From Shinella granuli (GTDB lineage: Bacteria; Pseudomonadota; Alphaproteobacteria; Rhizobiales; Rhizobiaceae): a stretch of 64,000 nucleotides of DNA. Positions 16,141 to 25,365 of this stretch are shown piece after piece. Numbering within the stretch: the stretch's first letter is position 1; each line of letters starts with the position of its first letter. Location of the stretch: positions 1-64,000 of the forward strand of contig NZ_SLVX01000007.1 of assembly GCF_004341885.1 (NCBI RefSeq), given 5' to 3'. A program made the position numbers and the translations under genes. The notes beneath the pieces are model-generated. The model made no database searches and was not told where the DNA came from. It was given only the letters and a program-made list of their open reading frames with translations.

Positions 16141-16170
16141 GGCCCGCTGCCGGGAACGGCAGCGGGCCTC
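16141..16170. terminator. Bidirectional terminator between the MFS gene and argG
   Basis: GGCCCGCTGCCG (16141-16152), loop GGAA, CGGCAGCGGGCC (16157-16168), then TCTTGT on the plus strand and TTTTCG on the minus. A perfect 12-pair stem between convergent genes. Confidence 0.85.
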
Positions 16171-16192
16171 TTGTCTGGTCGCGATCCGGCGA

Positions 16193-17416
16193 TCAGCCGC
16201 GGCGCTTGCGGGCGGCGAGCGTGCGCAGGCGCAGCGCGTTCAGCTTGATGAAGCCGGCGGCATCCTTCTGGTCGTAGGCGCCCTGGTCGTCCTCGAAGGT
16301 GACCAGCTTGTCGGAATAGAGCGACTTGTCCGATTCGCGGCCGATGACCATGACATTGCCCTTGTAGAGCTTCAGCGTCACTTCGCCCTCGACATGTTCC
16401 TGGCTCTTGTCGATGAGGGCCTGCAGCATCTCGCGCTCCGGTGAGAACCAGAAGCCGTAATAGATCAGCTCGGCATAGCGCGGCATCAGCTCGTCCTTGA
16501 GATGCGCGGCGCCGCGGTCGAGCGTGATCGATTCGATGGCGCGGTGCGCGGCGAGCAGGATCGTGCCGCCGGGCGTCTCGTAGACGCCGCGCGATTTCAT
16601 GCCGACGAAGCGGTTTTCCACGAGGTCGAGGCGGCCGATGCCGTTGTCGCGGCCGTAATTGTTGAGGGTCGCCAAAAGCGTCGCCGGCGACATGCGCACG
16701 CCGTTGATGGAGACGGCATCGCCGCGCTCGAAACCGACCTTGATGACGGTCGCCTTGTCCGGTGCGGATTCCGGGGAAATGGTGCGCATATGCACATATT
16801 CCGGTGCCTCGACGGCCGGGTCTTCCAGCACCTTGCCCTCGGAGGAGGAGTGCAGGAGGTTCGCATCGACCGAGAACGGCGCTTCGCCCTTCTTGTCCTT
16901 GGCGACCGGGATCTGGTGCTGCTCGGCGAATTCCAGGAGATGCGTGCGGCTCTTGAAAGACCAGTCGCGCCAGGGCGCGATGATCTTGATGTCGGGGTTC
17001 AGCGCATAGGCGGACAGCTCGAAGCGGACCTGGTCGTTGCCCTTGCCGGTCGCGCCGTGCGCGATGGCGTCGGCGCCGGTCTTGGCGGCGATCTCGATGA
17101 GATGCTTGGAGATCAGCGGGCGGGCGATCGAGGTGCCGAGCAGGTAGACGCCCTCGTAGACGGCATTGGCGCGGAACATCGGGAAGACGAAATCGCGCAC
17201 GAATTCCTCGCGCACGTCCTCGATGAAGATCTCCTTGATGCCGAGCATCTCGGCCTTCTTGCGCGCCGGCTCCAGCTCTTCGCCCTGGCCGAGATCGGCG
17301 GTGAAGGTCACGACTTCCGCGCCAAGTTCGGTCTGGAGCCATTTCAGGATGATCGAGGTGTCGAGGCCGCCCGAATAGGCCAGCACGACTTTCTTCACGT
17401 CTTTGTGTGATGCCAT
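16193..17416 (-). CDS. argG: Argininosuccinate synthase
   Basis: Joins citrulline and aspartate with ATP in arginine biosynthesis (cytoplasm). The 407-residue length matches the family. The N-terminal PP-loop AYSGGLDTS is at residues 13-21, followed by [28 protein letters not shown] and [10 protein letters not shown], all conserved blocks of ArgG. The ATG at 17416 precedes the canonical [17 protein letters not shown] start; the frame extending further upstream is not supported. Confidence 0.96.
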   Translation of the reverse strand: MASHKDVKKVVLAYSGGLDTSIILKWLQTELGAEVVTFTADLGQGEELEPARKKAEMLGIKEIFIEDVREEFVRDFVFPMFRANAVYEGVYLLGTSIARPLISKHLIEIAAKTGADAIAHGATGKGNDQVRFELSAYALNPDIKIIAPWRDWSFKSRTHLLEFAEQHQIPVAKDKKGEAPFSVDANLLHSSSEGKVLEDPAVEAPEYVHMRTISPESAPDKATVIKVGFERGDAVSINGVRMSPATLLATLNNYGRDNGIGRLDLVENRFVGMKSRGVYETPGGTILLAAHRAIESITLDRGAAHLKDELMPRYAELIYYGFWFSPEREMLQALIDKSQEHVEGEVTLKLYKGNVMVIGRESDKSLYSDKLVTFEDDQGAYDQKDAAGFIKLNALRLRTLAARKRRG

Positions 17417-17601
17417 GGTGATGAGGTCCGTTGCATGGAGGGACGCGGCAAACCCGCGAAAGCCCGGTGTCGCGGCACTTTTAGCGAGATTGGCGCGTGA
17501 CGCAAGGGCGCGTGCCGCCGCATGGCGGCGCGCGGGCGGATTTGACCCTGTCGGCATAGACCCCATATCTTCCCGAGTGGACCATGGAAGGGGATGATCC
17601 C

Positions 17602-18453
17602 ATGACGAACGTTCAAGACATTCTCAAGGAATCCAATGTCGCCGTCATCACCGGCGGGGCCGCCGGCATCGGCCTTGCCGCCGCAAAACGTTTCGCCGAG
17701 GCCGGCATGTGCGTTGCCATCGCGGACCGCAATGTCGACCGGCTGGGCGAAGCCCGCGTCGAGCTCGAAACCATCGCCGGCGAGGCGAATGTCATGGCCG
17801 TGGAGACGGACGTCGCGCACCGGCATGAGCTGGAGGCGCTGGAGCGCGCCGTGCTGCAGCGTTTCGGGCGCGTGCATGTGCTGATGAACAATGCCGGCAT
17901 CCAGCCGGACACCTCCATCTTCAGCGCCGAGGCGAACTGGGACCATATCCTCGCCGTCAACCTGATGGGTGTCATCCACGGCACGCAGGTCTTCGGCCCG
18001 AACATGCTGGCCCATGGCGAACCGGGTCTCATCATCAATACCGGCTCCAAGCAGGGCATCACCACGCCGCCCGGCAACCCCGCCTACAATGTCTCCAAGG
18101 CCGGTGTGAAGGTCTTCACCGAGGCGCTCCAGCATGAATTGCGCAACACGGCGGGGGCACGGCTCTCGGCCCATCTCCTGATCCCCGGCTTCGTCTTCAC
18201 CGAGCTGACGAAGGGCGAGCGGACGGAAAAGCCGGATGCCGCCTGGACGCCGGCCCAGACCGTCGATTTCATGATGCAGAGCCTGGAGCGCGGCGATTTC
18301 TACATCCTGTGCCCGGACAACGACGTGCCGCGCGCGCTTGACGAGCGCCGCATGGCCTGGGCGATCGGCGATGTCATCGAGAACCGCCCACCGCTGTCGC
18401 GCTGGCACAAGGACTATGCCGAAAAGTTCCGCGCCTTCGTCGAAGGCGCCTGA
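17602..18453 (+). CDS. Short-chain dehydrogenase/reductase
   Basis: A 283-residue classical SDR. The cofactor loop TGGAAGIG is near residues 18-25, the NNAG motif near 98, and catalytic Tyr/Lys lie in PAYNVSKAG with the preceding Ser in NTGSKQG. The C-terminal extension after about residue 250 is longer than in minimal SDRs. The ATG at 17602 is favoured over 17584 because GGAAGGGG lies just upstream. Substrate unknown. It diverges from argG across 185 bases and stands alone. Confidence 0.85.
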   Translation: MTNVQDILKESNVAVITGGAAGIGLAAAKRFAEAGMCVAIADRNVDRLGEARVELETIAGEANVMAVETDVAHRHELEALERAVLQRFGRVHVLMNNAGIQPDTSIFSAEANWDHILAVNLMGVIHGTQVFGPNMLAHGEPGLIINTGSKQGITTPPGNPAYNVSKAGVKVFTEALQHELRNTAGARLSAHLLIPGFVFTELTKGERTEKPDAAWTPAQTVDFMMQSLERGDFYILCPDNDVPRALDERRMAWAIGDVIENRPPLSRWHKDYAEKFRAFVEGA

Positions 18454-18552
18454 TGCCGGCGAGCCTTGCCCAGGCATCCCGACAGGGCGACGGGTGAGGG
18501 GACAAAGGATTGCCGTTACAGCCGATCATAGACTTTGATTGGCATTTTCCGG

Positions 18553-18589
18553 AAAGCCGGATTAGAGGTTTTTCACCTCCTCCGGCTTT
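18553..18589. repeat. Stem-loop immediately upstream of the LysE-type gene
   Basis: AAAGCCGGA (18553-18561) pairs with TCCGGCTTT (18581-18589); inside it GAGGT pairs with ACCTC around TTTTC. It ends 12 bases before the ATG at 18602. It could terminate upstream transcription or fold in the gene's own leader. Confidence 0.55.
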
Positions 18590-18601
18590 CAGGGCTTCGC
18601 C

Positions 18602-19243
18602 ATGGACTTCCTGCCCACGCTTCCGACGCTTCTCGCCTTCACGGCCGCGAGCCTGCTGCTCGCGATGACGCCCGGTCCCGACATGACGCTGTCGATCAGC
18701 CGTGCGCTCTCGCAGGGGCGCGGGCCGGCGCTCTATGTGGTGGCCGGCACCAGCCTCGGCATCGTGGTGCACACGCTGCTGGTCGCCTTCGGCATCTCCG
18801 CCCTCATCACGGCCTCGCCGACCGCCTTCCTGATGCTGAAGACCGGTGGCGCCGCCTATCTCCTGTGGCTGGCCATCCAGGCGATCCGCTACGGCTCCAG
18901 CCTCTCCGTCAAGGCGACGGCGGGGCCGCGCGGGACGGCGCTTGCCAATATTTCCCGCGGCTTCTGGGTGAACCTGCTCAATCCGAAGGTCATCATCTTC
19001 TTCATGACCTTCCTGCCGCAGTTCATCAGCGCGGGCGATCCCGATGTCACCGGCAAGCTGATCTTCCTCGGCCTGTTCTTCATCGTCGTCGGTATACCCG
19101 TGAACATCCTGGTGATCCTCGCCGCCGACAAGCTGGCATCCTGGCTCCAGCGGAACCCCAGGGTGCTGCGCGGCATCGACTATACCTTTGCCGGCGTCTT
19201 CTCCGTCTTCGCGGCGAAGATCCTGTTCACGCAGGCGCGCTGA
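18602..19243 (+). CDS. LysE family amino-acid/metabolite exporter (RhtB type)
   Basis: A 213-residue inner-membrane exporter with about six segments. The N-terminal signature LLLAMTPGPDMTLSISRALSQGRG and the NLLNPKVIIFFMTFLPQF block are diagnostic of LysE/RhtB proteins, which export amino acids or homoserine lactones. Substrate not deducible. It starts at ATG 18602 with AGGG upstream; the overlapping frame at 18535 is a shadow. It is convergent with the DUF1287 gene. Confidence 0.88.
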   Translation: MDFLPTLPTLLAFTAASLLLAMTPGPDMTLSISRALSQGRGPALYVVAGTSLGIVVHTLLVAFGISALITASPTAFLMLKTGGAAYLLWLAIQAIRYGSSLSVKATAGPRGTALANISRGFWVNLLNPKVIIFFMTFLPQFISAGDPDVTGKLIFLGLFFIVVGIPVNILVILAADKLASWLQRNPRVLRGIDYTFAGVFSVFAAKILFTQAR

Positions 19244-19249
19244 GCGGGG

Positions 19250-19861
19250 TCACACCCGGTAGCGGTAGTGACCGGTGAGGGGATAGGCGAAGAGCACGTC
19301 CTCCAGCCGCGCTCCGGCACCGATATTGTGCACGAGGAGGGGGCGCGCGCCGTCGGCGCTGCGGTCGTCCGCCACGATGCCGATATGCGGCAGGTTGCCC
19401 GGCAGCATCTGCGAGACGATGTCGCCCGGCCGGTAGTCCGCGCCGTCCCTGCTGACCGGCAGGGCGGCACCCGCCCGCTTCAGGAAGGTCTGCAGGTTCG
19501 GTACGCGGCGATGGTCGATGTTGCGGTCGGTGCGCTTCAGGCCCCAGAGCGCCGGATAGGCGGAAAAGGCCTTGCGCATGTCCTCGTGCACGAGGACCTG
19601 GAGATCGATGGCAAGGCCGTCGCGATAGGCGCGCACGATGACATCGGTGCACACGCCCCGCTCCCGCGGCACGTCGCCGCCGGGATAGTCCAGCCGGGAA
19701 TAGGCGGGATCATAGGTCAGCGTGACGCCGATCTGCCGCCGCGCCGCGACCACGAGTTTTTGCGCGCCGCCTTCGGCCGGTTGTGCCCGCAAGCCCGCCG
19801 GCAAAACGAGGGCGGCTCCCGAGACCAGGCCGCCTGCAAGCAGCGTGCGACGAAACAGCAT
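19250..19861 (-). CDS. DUF1287 domain protein (exported)
   Basis: A 203-residue exported protein. The N-terminus MLFRRTLLAGG and a hydrophobic stretch to about residue 26 (AGLRA) form a signal peptide with a twin-arginine-like pair. The mature part contains YPGGDVPRERGVCTDVIVRA, LVHEDMRKAF, YRPGDIVSQML and HIGIVADD, the conserved Cys/His/Asp blocks of DUF1287, which look like a NlpC/P60-type cysteine-protease fold. Function unknown. It starts at ATG 19861; longer frames run into the ABC ATPase and are not real. Confidence 0.78.
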   Translation of the reverse strand: MLFRRTLLAGGLVSGAALVLPAGLRAQPAEGGAQKLVVAARRQIGVTLTYDPAYSRLDYPGGDVPRERGVCTDVIVRAYRDGLAIDLQVLVHEDMRKAFSAYPALWGLKRTDRNIDHRRVPNLQTFLKRAGAALPVSRDGADYRPGDIVSQMLPGNLPHIGIVADDRSADGARPLLVHNIGAGARLEDVLFAYPLTGHYRYRV

Positions 19862-19920
19862 GGGCGCCTCCTTCTCCGAGGCGGCACGCTGCGCAGGGAA
19901 TCGGGCGCTTTGTTGGCGCC

Positions 19921-20715
19921 TCAGCCGATCAGCAGCGCGTCGTCGTCCAGCGTCTGGCCGCGCATCTTGCGGAACATGGCGATCAGGTCCTCGACCTGCA
20001 GCGTCTTGCGGCTGTCGCCAGCGACGTCGAGAACGATCTCGCCGCCGTGCAGCATGACGGTGCGGTGGCCGTAGTCCAGCGCCTGGCGCATGGAATGCGT
20101 CACCATAAGCGTCGTCAGCTTGCGCTCGGAGACGATCTTCTGCGTGAGGGTCATGATGAACTCGGCCATGCCGGGATCGAGCGCCGCGGTGTGCTCGTCG
20201 AGCAGCAGCACGTCGGAGCCGGCGAGCGTCGCCATGACGAGCGAGACGGCCTGGCGCTGGCCGCCGGAGAGCAGGTCCATCCGGTCGCGCATGCGGTTTT
20301 CGAGGCCGAGGTTCAGTTCGGCGATGCGCTCGCGGAAAAGTGCGCGCCGCTGGGGGCCGAGGGCGGAGGCAAGGCCGCGCCGTTCGCCGCGGCGGGCGGC
20401 GAGCGCAAGGTTCTCCTCGATGGAGAGCGCGCCGCAACTGCCCGTCAGCGGGTCCTGGAAGACGCGGGCGACGCGGCCTGCGCGGGCGGCGGTGCCCTGG
20501 CGGGTCACGTCCGTTGTGCCGATCTTGACCTGGCCTTCGGTGGCGATGACATCGCCGGCGAGAACGCCGAGCAGCGTCGACTTGCCGGCGCCGTTCGAGC
20601 CGATGACGGTGACGAACTGGCCTTCCTCGATGGTGAGGCTGACGCCGTTCAGCGCCTGCTTCTGCAGCGGCGTGCCCTTGCCGAAGACGACCTTGATATC
20701 GGAAACGGAGATCAT
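19921..20715 (-). CDS. ABC transporter ATP-binding protein (TrpZ-type importer)
   Basis: A 264-residue ATPase: Walker A GSNGAGKST (about residues 39-47), Q-loop, signature LLSGGQRQAVSL, Walker B LLLDEHTAALD and switch His in MVTHSMRQ. It starts at ATG 20715, sharing one base with the stop of the permease gene (TGATG), so it is the last gene of the binding protein, permease, ATPase operon. The set resembles the TrpXYZ-like (ABC_sub_bind) importers; the substrate is unknown. Confidence 0.88.
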   Translation of the reverse strand: MISVSDIKVVFGKGTPLQKQALNGVSLTIEEGQFVTVIGSNGAGKSTLLGVLAGDVIATEGQVKIGTTDVTRQGTAARAGRVARVFQDPLTGSCGALSIEENLALAARRGERRGLASALGPQRRALFRERIAELNLGLENRMRDRMDLLSGGQRQAVSLVMATLAGSDVLLLDEHTAALDPGMAEFIMTLTQKIVSERKLTTLMVTHSMRQALDYGHRTVMLHGGEIVLDVAGDSRKTLQVEDLIAMFRKMRGQTLDDDALLIG

Positions 20716-21593
20716 CAGGCGGCTCCCCCGCGGCGAAGGCGCGGCAGGACGAGCGCCACGGTGACGAGCAGGGCCGTCACGAAATTGAGGTCGGAGGCCT
20801 GGAGGCCGAGCACGTCGGAGGAGAGCGCGAGCTGGATGGCGATGCGGTAGAGGATCGAGCCGAGCACGCAGCCGATCAGCGCGATGAGGATGCCCCTGGC
20901 ACCGAACAGCGTCTCGCCGATGATGACGGCGGCAAGGCCGACCACGATGGTGCCGACGCCCGAGGTGACATCTGCAAAGCCGTTCGTCTGGGCAAAGAGC
21001 GCACCGCCGAGTGCGACGAGCGCATTGGAGAGCGCGATGCCGAGATAGATCTGGCGGTTGGTGTCGACGCCCTGCGCGCGGGCCATGCGGGCATTCGCCC
21101 CCGTCGCGCGCATCGAGAGGCCGGCATCGCTTTCCAGGAAGCGCCAGACGACCACGACCGCGACGATGACCAGGATGCCGACGAAGAGCGGGCGGACGTA
21201 GAAATCGCGCAGCCCATGGCCGAAGAACGGGCTGATCATCGTGTCGGCATTGATCAGCGCGACGTTCGGCTTGCCCATGACGCGCAGGTTGACCGAGAAG
21301 AGTGCGATCATGGTCAGGATCGAGGCGAGCAGGTTGAGGATGCGGAAGCGCACGTTCAGCATCGCCGTGACAAGGCCGGCAATGGCGCCGGCCACCATGG
21401 CGACCGCGGCGGCGATCCAAGGATTGACGCCTGCGATGATCAGCACGGCTGCGACGGCCGCGCCGAGCGGAAACGAGCCGTCCACCGTGAGATCCGGAAA
21501 ATCCAGCACGCGGAAGGCAAGGTAGACGCCGATCGCGACGAAGGCATAGACCAGCCCCAGTTCGACGGCACCCCAGAAGGCAATCAGGCTCAC
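20715..21593 (-). CDS. ABC transporter permease (TrpY-type, BPD_transp_2)
   Basis: A 292-residue membrane protein with about nine hydrophobic segments, similar in layout to branched-chain and sugar permeases. Conserved VLDFPDLTVDGSFPLGAA near residue 30 and VVGLAAVIIGETLF in the second half (the coupling region) are visible. It starts at GTG 21593. It is separated from the upstream binding-protein gene by 126 bases that contain a perfect stem-loop. Confidence 0.87.
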   Translation of the reverse strand: MSLIAFWGAVELGLVYAFVAIGVYLAFRVLDFPDLTVDGSFPLGAAVAAVLIIAGVNPWIAAAVAMVAGAIAGLVTAMLNVRFRILNLLASILTMIALFSVNLRVMGKPNVALINADTMISPFFGHGLRDFYVRPLFVGILVIVAVVVVWRFLESDAGLSMRATGANARMARAQGVDTNRQIYLGIALSNALVALGGALFAQTNGFADVTSGVGTIVVGLAAVIIGETLFGARGILIALIGCVLGSILYRIAIQLALSSDVLGLQASDLNFVTALLVTVALVLPRLRRGGAA

Positions 21594-21654
21594 GGTTTCG
21601 GCTTTCTCTTTGTCACCCGTTCCGCATTTTCCGCGGGAAGGGCCTTCTTAACAG

Positions 21655-21689
21655 ATCAACCGCTGCCGGGCGATCCGGCAGCGGTTGAT
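21655..21689. repeat. Perfect 15-bp intercistronic stem-loop
   Basis: ATCAACCGCTGCCGG (21655-21669), loop GCGAT, CCGGCAGCGGTTGAT (21675-21689). It lies between the binding-protein gene and its permease. No T-tract follows on the minus strand, so a full terminator is unlikely; protection of the upstream mRNA end, giving more binding protein than permease, is the simplest reading. Confidence 0.7.
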
Positions 21690-21719
21690 TCCGATTGGAA
21701 ATGTCCGGGAAACCCGGGC

Positions 21720-22673
21720 TTATTCGATCACGCGGGTCGCGCGGCCGACGACGGCTTCCGGAAGCGTGACGCCCATCTTGGCGGCAGCACCCTTGTTGAC
21801 GACGAGGTCGGTGCCGGCGGCAACCTTCACGGCGATGTCGCCCGGGTTCTCGCCCTTGAGGATGCGCACGACGACTTCGCCGGTCTGCCGGCCGACGTCC
21901 TTGTAGTTGAAGCCGAGCGCCGCGATGGCGCCGCGCGAGACGGAGTCCGTGTCGGCGGTGAAGAGCGGCAGCTTCGCCTCCTCGGCAACGGCGACCGCGC
22001 CTTCCAGCGCGGAGATGATCGTGTTGTCTGTCGGGATGTAGATCGCATCGGCGCGGCCGACGAGCGCGCGGGCGGCGCCCTGCACTTCGGCGGACTTGGT
22101 GGCGGCGGATTCGACGACGGTCAGGCCAGCCTTCTCGGCTTCTTCCTTCAAGACGGCGAGCAGCGACACGGAGTTCGCCTCACCCGAATTGTAGAGGTAG
22201 CCGATCGTCTTGGCTTCGGGCAGGATTTCCTTGATCAGCGCCAGGTGCTCGGCGACCGGCGACATGTCGGACAGGCCGGTGACATTGCCGCCGGGCTTGT
22301 CCATGTCCTTGACGAGCTGTGCGCCGAGCGGGTCGGAGACGGCCGTGAAGACGACCGGGATGTCCTTCGTCGCGGAAACGACGGCCTGGGCGGACGGCGT
22401 GGAGATCGGCACGATGACGCTGGGGTCTTCACCGGCGAACTGGCGGGCGATCTGCGCGGCCGTCGCGGGGTTGCCCTGCGCCGATTCGTAGAGGAACTTC
22501 AGGTTCTCGCCTTCCTTGTAGCCGGCGGCCTCCAGCGCTTCCTTCACGCCGTCACGGGCGGCGTCGAGGGCCGGATGTTCGACGATGGCGGTCACGGCAA
22601 CCGTGACGTCCTCGGCCTTGGCCGGCAGCGAAATCGCGAGCGTCGCCGCGAAAGCGAGCAGAAGGTGGCGCAT
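21720..22673 (-). CDS. ABC transporter substrate-binding protein (ABC_sub_bind, TrpX-like)
   Basis: A 317-residue periplasmic protein with a signal peptide at residues 1-20 (ends PAKA). Family blocks VTAIVEHPALDAARDGVKEAL, FTAVSDPLGAQLVKDM and IPTDNTIISALEG identify the ABC_sub_bind group, whose members bind aromatic amino acids or other small ligands. It starts at ATG 22673 with GGGAG upstream. It is the first gene of the importer operon; the stem-loop just after it probably favours its expression. Confidence 0.88.
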   Translation of the reverse strand: MRHLLLAFAATLAISLPAKAEDVTVAVTAIVEHPALDAARDGVKEALEAAGYKEGENLKFLYESAQGNPATAAQIARQFAGEDPSVIVPISTPSAQAVVSATKDIPVVFTAVSDPLGAQLVKDMDKPGGNVTGLSDMSPVAEHLALIKEILPEAKTIGYLYNSGEANSVSLLAVLKEEAEKAGLTVVESAATKSAEVQGAARALVGRADAIYIPTDNTIISALEGAVAVAEEAKLPLFTADTDSVSRGAIAALGFNYKDVGRQTGEVVVRILKGENPGDIAVKVAAGTDLVVNKGAAAKMGVTLPEAVVGRATRVIE

Positions 22674-22870
22674 GGATGGTCTCCCTAGAATGATTTTAGG
22701 CTGGTTCTAGGCAAAACAGCCCTTCAAATCAATTCTCGGAATCGACTGCTTCAATCACAATTCATGATGGGATGGGTGCGGCAAAGTGCCGAACAAGGGG
22801 CATTGTCCGCGCCCGGCCCCTCGGAGAAGCGTCTCGCACGGGGAGGATGGCCAGCAGGCATTGCCCCACC
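22674..22870. promoter_or_regulatory. Promoter region of the ABC_sub_bind importer
   Basis: No gene. AT-rich around 22720-22765, where the minus-strand promoter of the binding-protein gene is expected. A small hairpin CGGCA-AAG-TGCCG lies near 22780-22792. Confidence 0.35.
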
Positions 22871-22963
22871 CACTTCGTCATCCTCGGCCCCGAGCCGAGG
22901 ATTTACCTGACACCCGCGGCGTGGATGCTCGGGTCAAGCCCGAGCATGACGGAAGAGAGGTTC
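22871..22963 (+). repeat. Rhizobial interspersed palindromic element, copy 1 (RIME-like)
   Basis: Two hairpins in tandem: CATCCTCGGC/GCCGAGGAT (about 22879-22902) and ATGCTCGGGT/CCCGAGCAT (about 22925-22948), ending ATGACGGAAGAGAGG. The same order of blocks appears inverted at 50122-50212 with about 80% identity by eye. The double-palindrome layout and length of about 90-100 bases fit the Rhizobium-specific intergenic mosaic element (RIME) class. Confidence 0.65.
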
Positions 22964-23010
22964 TCAACCTCGGGAGGATGCGGCCCCCGGCGCGACCGGA
23001 TGAAGGCCCC

Positions 23011-24249
23011 TCAGTCGTCCTCGCCGTGCCCGACGATCATCATCGCCTCGAAGGCCATGCGGTCGACCTTGCGCATGCGCTCGGATTCCGATTTCAGCTG
23101 GCCGCAGGCGGCGAGGATGTCGCGGCCGCGCGGGGTGCGGATCGGCGAGGCATAGCCGGCCTGGTTGATGAAATCGGCGAAACGCTCGATCTGCTCCCAG
23201 TCCGAACACTGGTAGTTGGTGCCCGGCCAGGGATTGAAGGGGATGAGGTTGATCTTCGCGGGAATGCCCTTCAACAACTGCACCAGCAGCTTGGCATCCT
23301 CCAGCGTGTCGTTGACGTCTTTCAGCATCACATATTCGAAGGTGATGCGCCGGGCGTTCGACAGGCTCGGATAGGCGCGGCAGGCGTCCAGCAGCTCCTT
23401 CAGCGGATATTTTTTATTGATCGGCACCAGCATGTCGCGCAGGTCGTCGCGCACGGCATGCAGCGAGATGGCCAGCATGACGCCGATCTCCGAGCCGGTC
23501 CGATAGATCTCCGGCACGATGCCCGAGGTGGACAGCGTCACGCGGCGCTTGGAGAGCGACAGGCCGTCGCCGTCGGTGGCGATCAGCAGCGCCGTCTTGA
23601 CGCTCTCGAAATTGTAGAGCGGCTCGCCCATGCCCATCATGACGATGTTGGAGACCTTGCGCCCTTCCGCCGGCACGATGGCGCCGGCCGGCGTGTCGCG
23701 GTCCGGGAAATCGCCCAGCCGGTCGCGAGCGAGCAGCAACTGCGAGAGGATTTCCTCGGCCGTCAGGTTGCGCACCAGCTTCTGCGTGCCGGTGTGACAG
23801 AAGGAGCAGGTGAGCGTGCAGCCGACCTGGCTGGAAATGCAGAGCGTGCCGCGGCCTTCCTCGGGAATGTAGACGGTTTCGATCTCGACCGGCCGGCCGG
23901 CGCCGCGCGGGGGGAAGCGCAAGAGCCATTTGCGCGTGCCGTCGCTGGAGATCTGCTCGTCGACGATCTCGGGACGGGCGATGGTGAAATGCGTCTTTAG
24001 CATTTCGCGCATGTCCTTGGAGACATTGGTCATGTCGTCGAAATCGGAAACGCCGCGCACATAGAGCCAGTGCCAGAGCTGGCTGACGCGCATCTTCACC
24101 TGGCGCTCGTTGACGCCCTTTTCGACGAGCGCACGGCCCATCTCCTCGCGCGAAAGGCCGATCAGCGAGGGCTTTTCAGCGGCGGGAAGGGTGCGCACGA
24201 GCGGCGCCTTGATGGGCTCGGCCGTGTTGAGAAAGTCCATGCTTGCCAT
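23011..24249 (-). CDS. rlmN: 23S rRNA (adenine2503-C2)/tRNA methyltransferase RlmN
   Basis: Radical-SAM enzyme that methylates A2503 of 23S rRNA and A37 of some tRNAs. The 412-residue protein has the usual length. The radical-SAM cysteines are in [14 protein letters not shown] (CxxxCxxC), preceded by [12 protein letters not shown]. The SAM-contact block [12 protein letters not shown] and the C-terminal catalytic Cys region ([12 protein letters not shown]) are present. ATG 24249 is preferred because GAGGA lies seven bases upstream; 24240 is the alternative. Confidence 0.95.
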   Translation of the reverse strand: MASMDFLNTAEPIKAPLVRTLPAAEKPSLIGLSREEMGRALVEKGVNERQVKMRVSQLWHWLYVRGVSDFDDMTNVSKDMREMLKTHFTIARPEIVDEQISSDGTRKWLLRFPPRGAGRPVEIETVYIPEEGRGTLCISSQVGCTLTCSFCHTGTQKLVRNLTAEEILSQLLLARDRLGDFPDRDTPAGAIVPAEGRKVSNIVMMGMGEPLYNFESVKTALLIATDGDGLSLSKRRVTLSTSGIVPEIYRTGSEIGVMLAISLHAVRDDLRDMLVPINKKYPLKELLDACRAYPSLSNARRITFEYVMLKDVNDTLEDAKLLVQLLKGIPAKINLIPFNPWPGTNYQCSDWEQIERFADFINQAGYASPIRTPRGRDILAACGQLKSESERMRKVDRMAFEAMMIVGHGEDD

Positions 24250-24277
24250 CGGGTCATCCTCAAGATCATGGCACGCC

Positions 24278-24295
24278 GGCGCAGGTTCCTGCGCC
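24278..24295. repeat. 18-base palindrome upstream of rlmN
   Basis: GGCGCAGG TT CCTGCGCC, perfect, centred about 37 bases before the rlmN start codon. It is possibly a leader hairpin or operator; nothing further can be said. Confidence 0.45.
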
Positions 24296-24419
24296 GCAAG
24301 CGGTCCATGCTCGATAGAAGTTCATTGGGGGCCTGCCGGTGCCGCTCGATGCGGCGCAAGGCCCGGTTGCCGGCCCTTTAGCATTGTTCCGGCACAAAGT
24401 CACCTGTCCGCCCGGCCGC

Positions 24420-24461
24420 TGAAAACGAAAAGGCCGGCGGGGCGCCGGCCTTTTCCGTTTC
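24420..24461. terminator. Bidirectional terminator of the IalB-family gene
   Basis: GAAAACGAAAAGGCCGGCG, loop GGG, then the complementary CGCCGGCCTTTTCCGTTTC. The stem carries A-tracts and T-tracts on both sides, 16 bases past the stop at 24477. Confidence 0.85.
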
Positions 24462-24476
24462 TGCCTGCACGACGGA

Positions 24477-24980
24477 TCAACGGCAGCTTTCGATCTGCTT
24501 CAGCGCCGCCGAAATGCCCGACAGCGAATAGGAGTAGGACGTGCCCGTGCCGCGGCGGGATTTCGCCTGGACCTGCATGTCCCTGCCGCCCTTCATGGCC
24601 GCAACGAGGGCCGGCTCTTCCGCGGCGTTCTCCACCCAGGCCGAATTGCCCTTGGTGAACATCACGAAGGTGCGCCCGTCGATGACGACGTTGACCTTGG
24701 AGGCCTCCTGCAGCGGATAGCCCATCATCGCCTGCGGCTCGTAGCTGATGTTCTGGCCCGGGCGCTGGGAGACGAGGAAGAAGACGTCGCCGTGGTCGAC
24801 GCCGGCCGGGTTCTTCTCCTTCGGCACCGACAGCACGTAGCAGACCTTGCCGCCCTTTGCCTGGTAGGAATAGGCACCCCAGGCATTGAACTGCTGAATG
24901 CGCGTCGGCGTCTGGGCCGAGGCAACGCCTGCGGTCACGACGACGAGGGCGAGTGCGGTTGCGAGCTTTCTTACGAACAT
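24477..24980 (-). CDS. Invasion-associated locus B (IalB) family protein
   Basis: A 167-residue exported protein. The signal peptide covers residues 1-24 (LVVVTAGVASAQ). The mature domain (FNAWGAYSYQAKGGKVCYVLS, GDVFFLVSQRPGQN, FTKGNSAWVENA, YSLSGISAALKQI and a terminal Cys) is the IalB fold, with two cysteines that could form a disulfide. Named after a Bartonella invasion factor but widespread in free-living Rhizobiales, where its role is unknown. The start is ATG 24980 with AGGA close upstream. Confidence 0.8.
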   Translation of the reverse strand: MFVRKLATALALVVVTAGVASAQTPTRIQQFNAWGAYSYQAKGGKVCYVLSVPKEKNPAGVDHGDVFFLVSQRPGQNISYEPQAMMGYPLQEASKVNVVIDGRTFVMFTKGNSAWVENAAEEPALVAAMKGGRDMQVQAKSRRGTGTSYSYSLSGISAALKQIESCR

Positions 24981-25365
24981 GTTTTCCTGCCGGTTGTCTT
25001 GCCAGTGATTGCCCGGCCGAAGGCGGTGCCCTCGATGCCGGTGTCGGCCACGCATGATGACGATTTGATTTATTTTGACTTAATTCAGGTTACCAAACCG
25101 TCAACATGCATTCATTTTACAAAGGTCTGCCGCGCCGCACCGGGACAAATTTGCGTCGAAATACGCCGCTGCCTTCCAGAAACGCCGCCGCTCTTCGTCG
25201 GTGCAATTCCGCTTCGCCTGTTTGCCGGAACTGCTGAGAAAGGCGCGCGTGCCCAGTCCCCATTTGGTGAGATAGAACCCGTCGAGGCCATTTAAGGCAC
25301 AAGGAATAGGGCAAGAATTTGACTTCTCGCCCTGAGGTCGAGCGCGGGAAGGGCGGCGGCCGGGT
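24981..25365. other. Intergenic region upstream of the IalB-family gene
   Basis: An AT-rich block at about 25060-25125 (TTTGATTTATTTTGACTTAA and following) is the likely minus-strand promoter. No strong coding frame: a minus-strand frame through 25101-25311 ends in a Cys-rich tail but lacks a usable start and ribosome site, so I do not call it. Confidence 0.4.

Noticed and set aside
14631-17342. A 903-codon open frame on the minus strand
   Set aside because: It crosses argG in a wrong frame, then runs antisense to the MFS and marR genes; all three have clear family signatures in their own frames.
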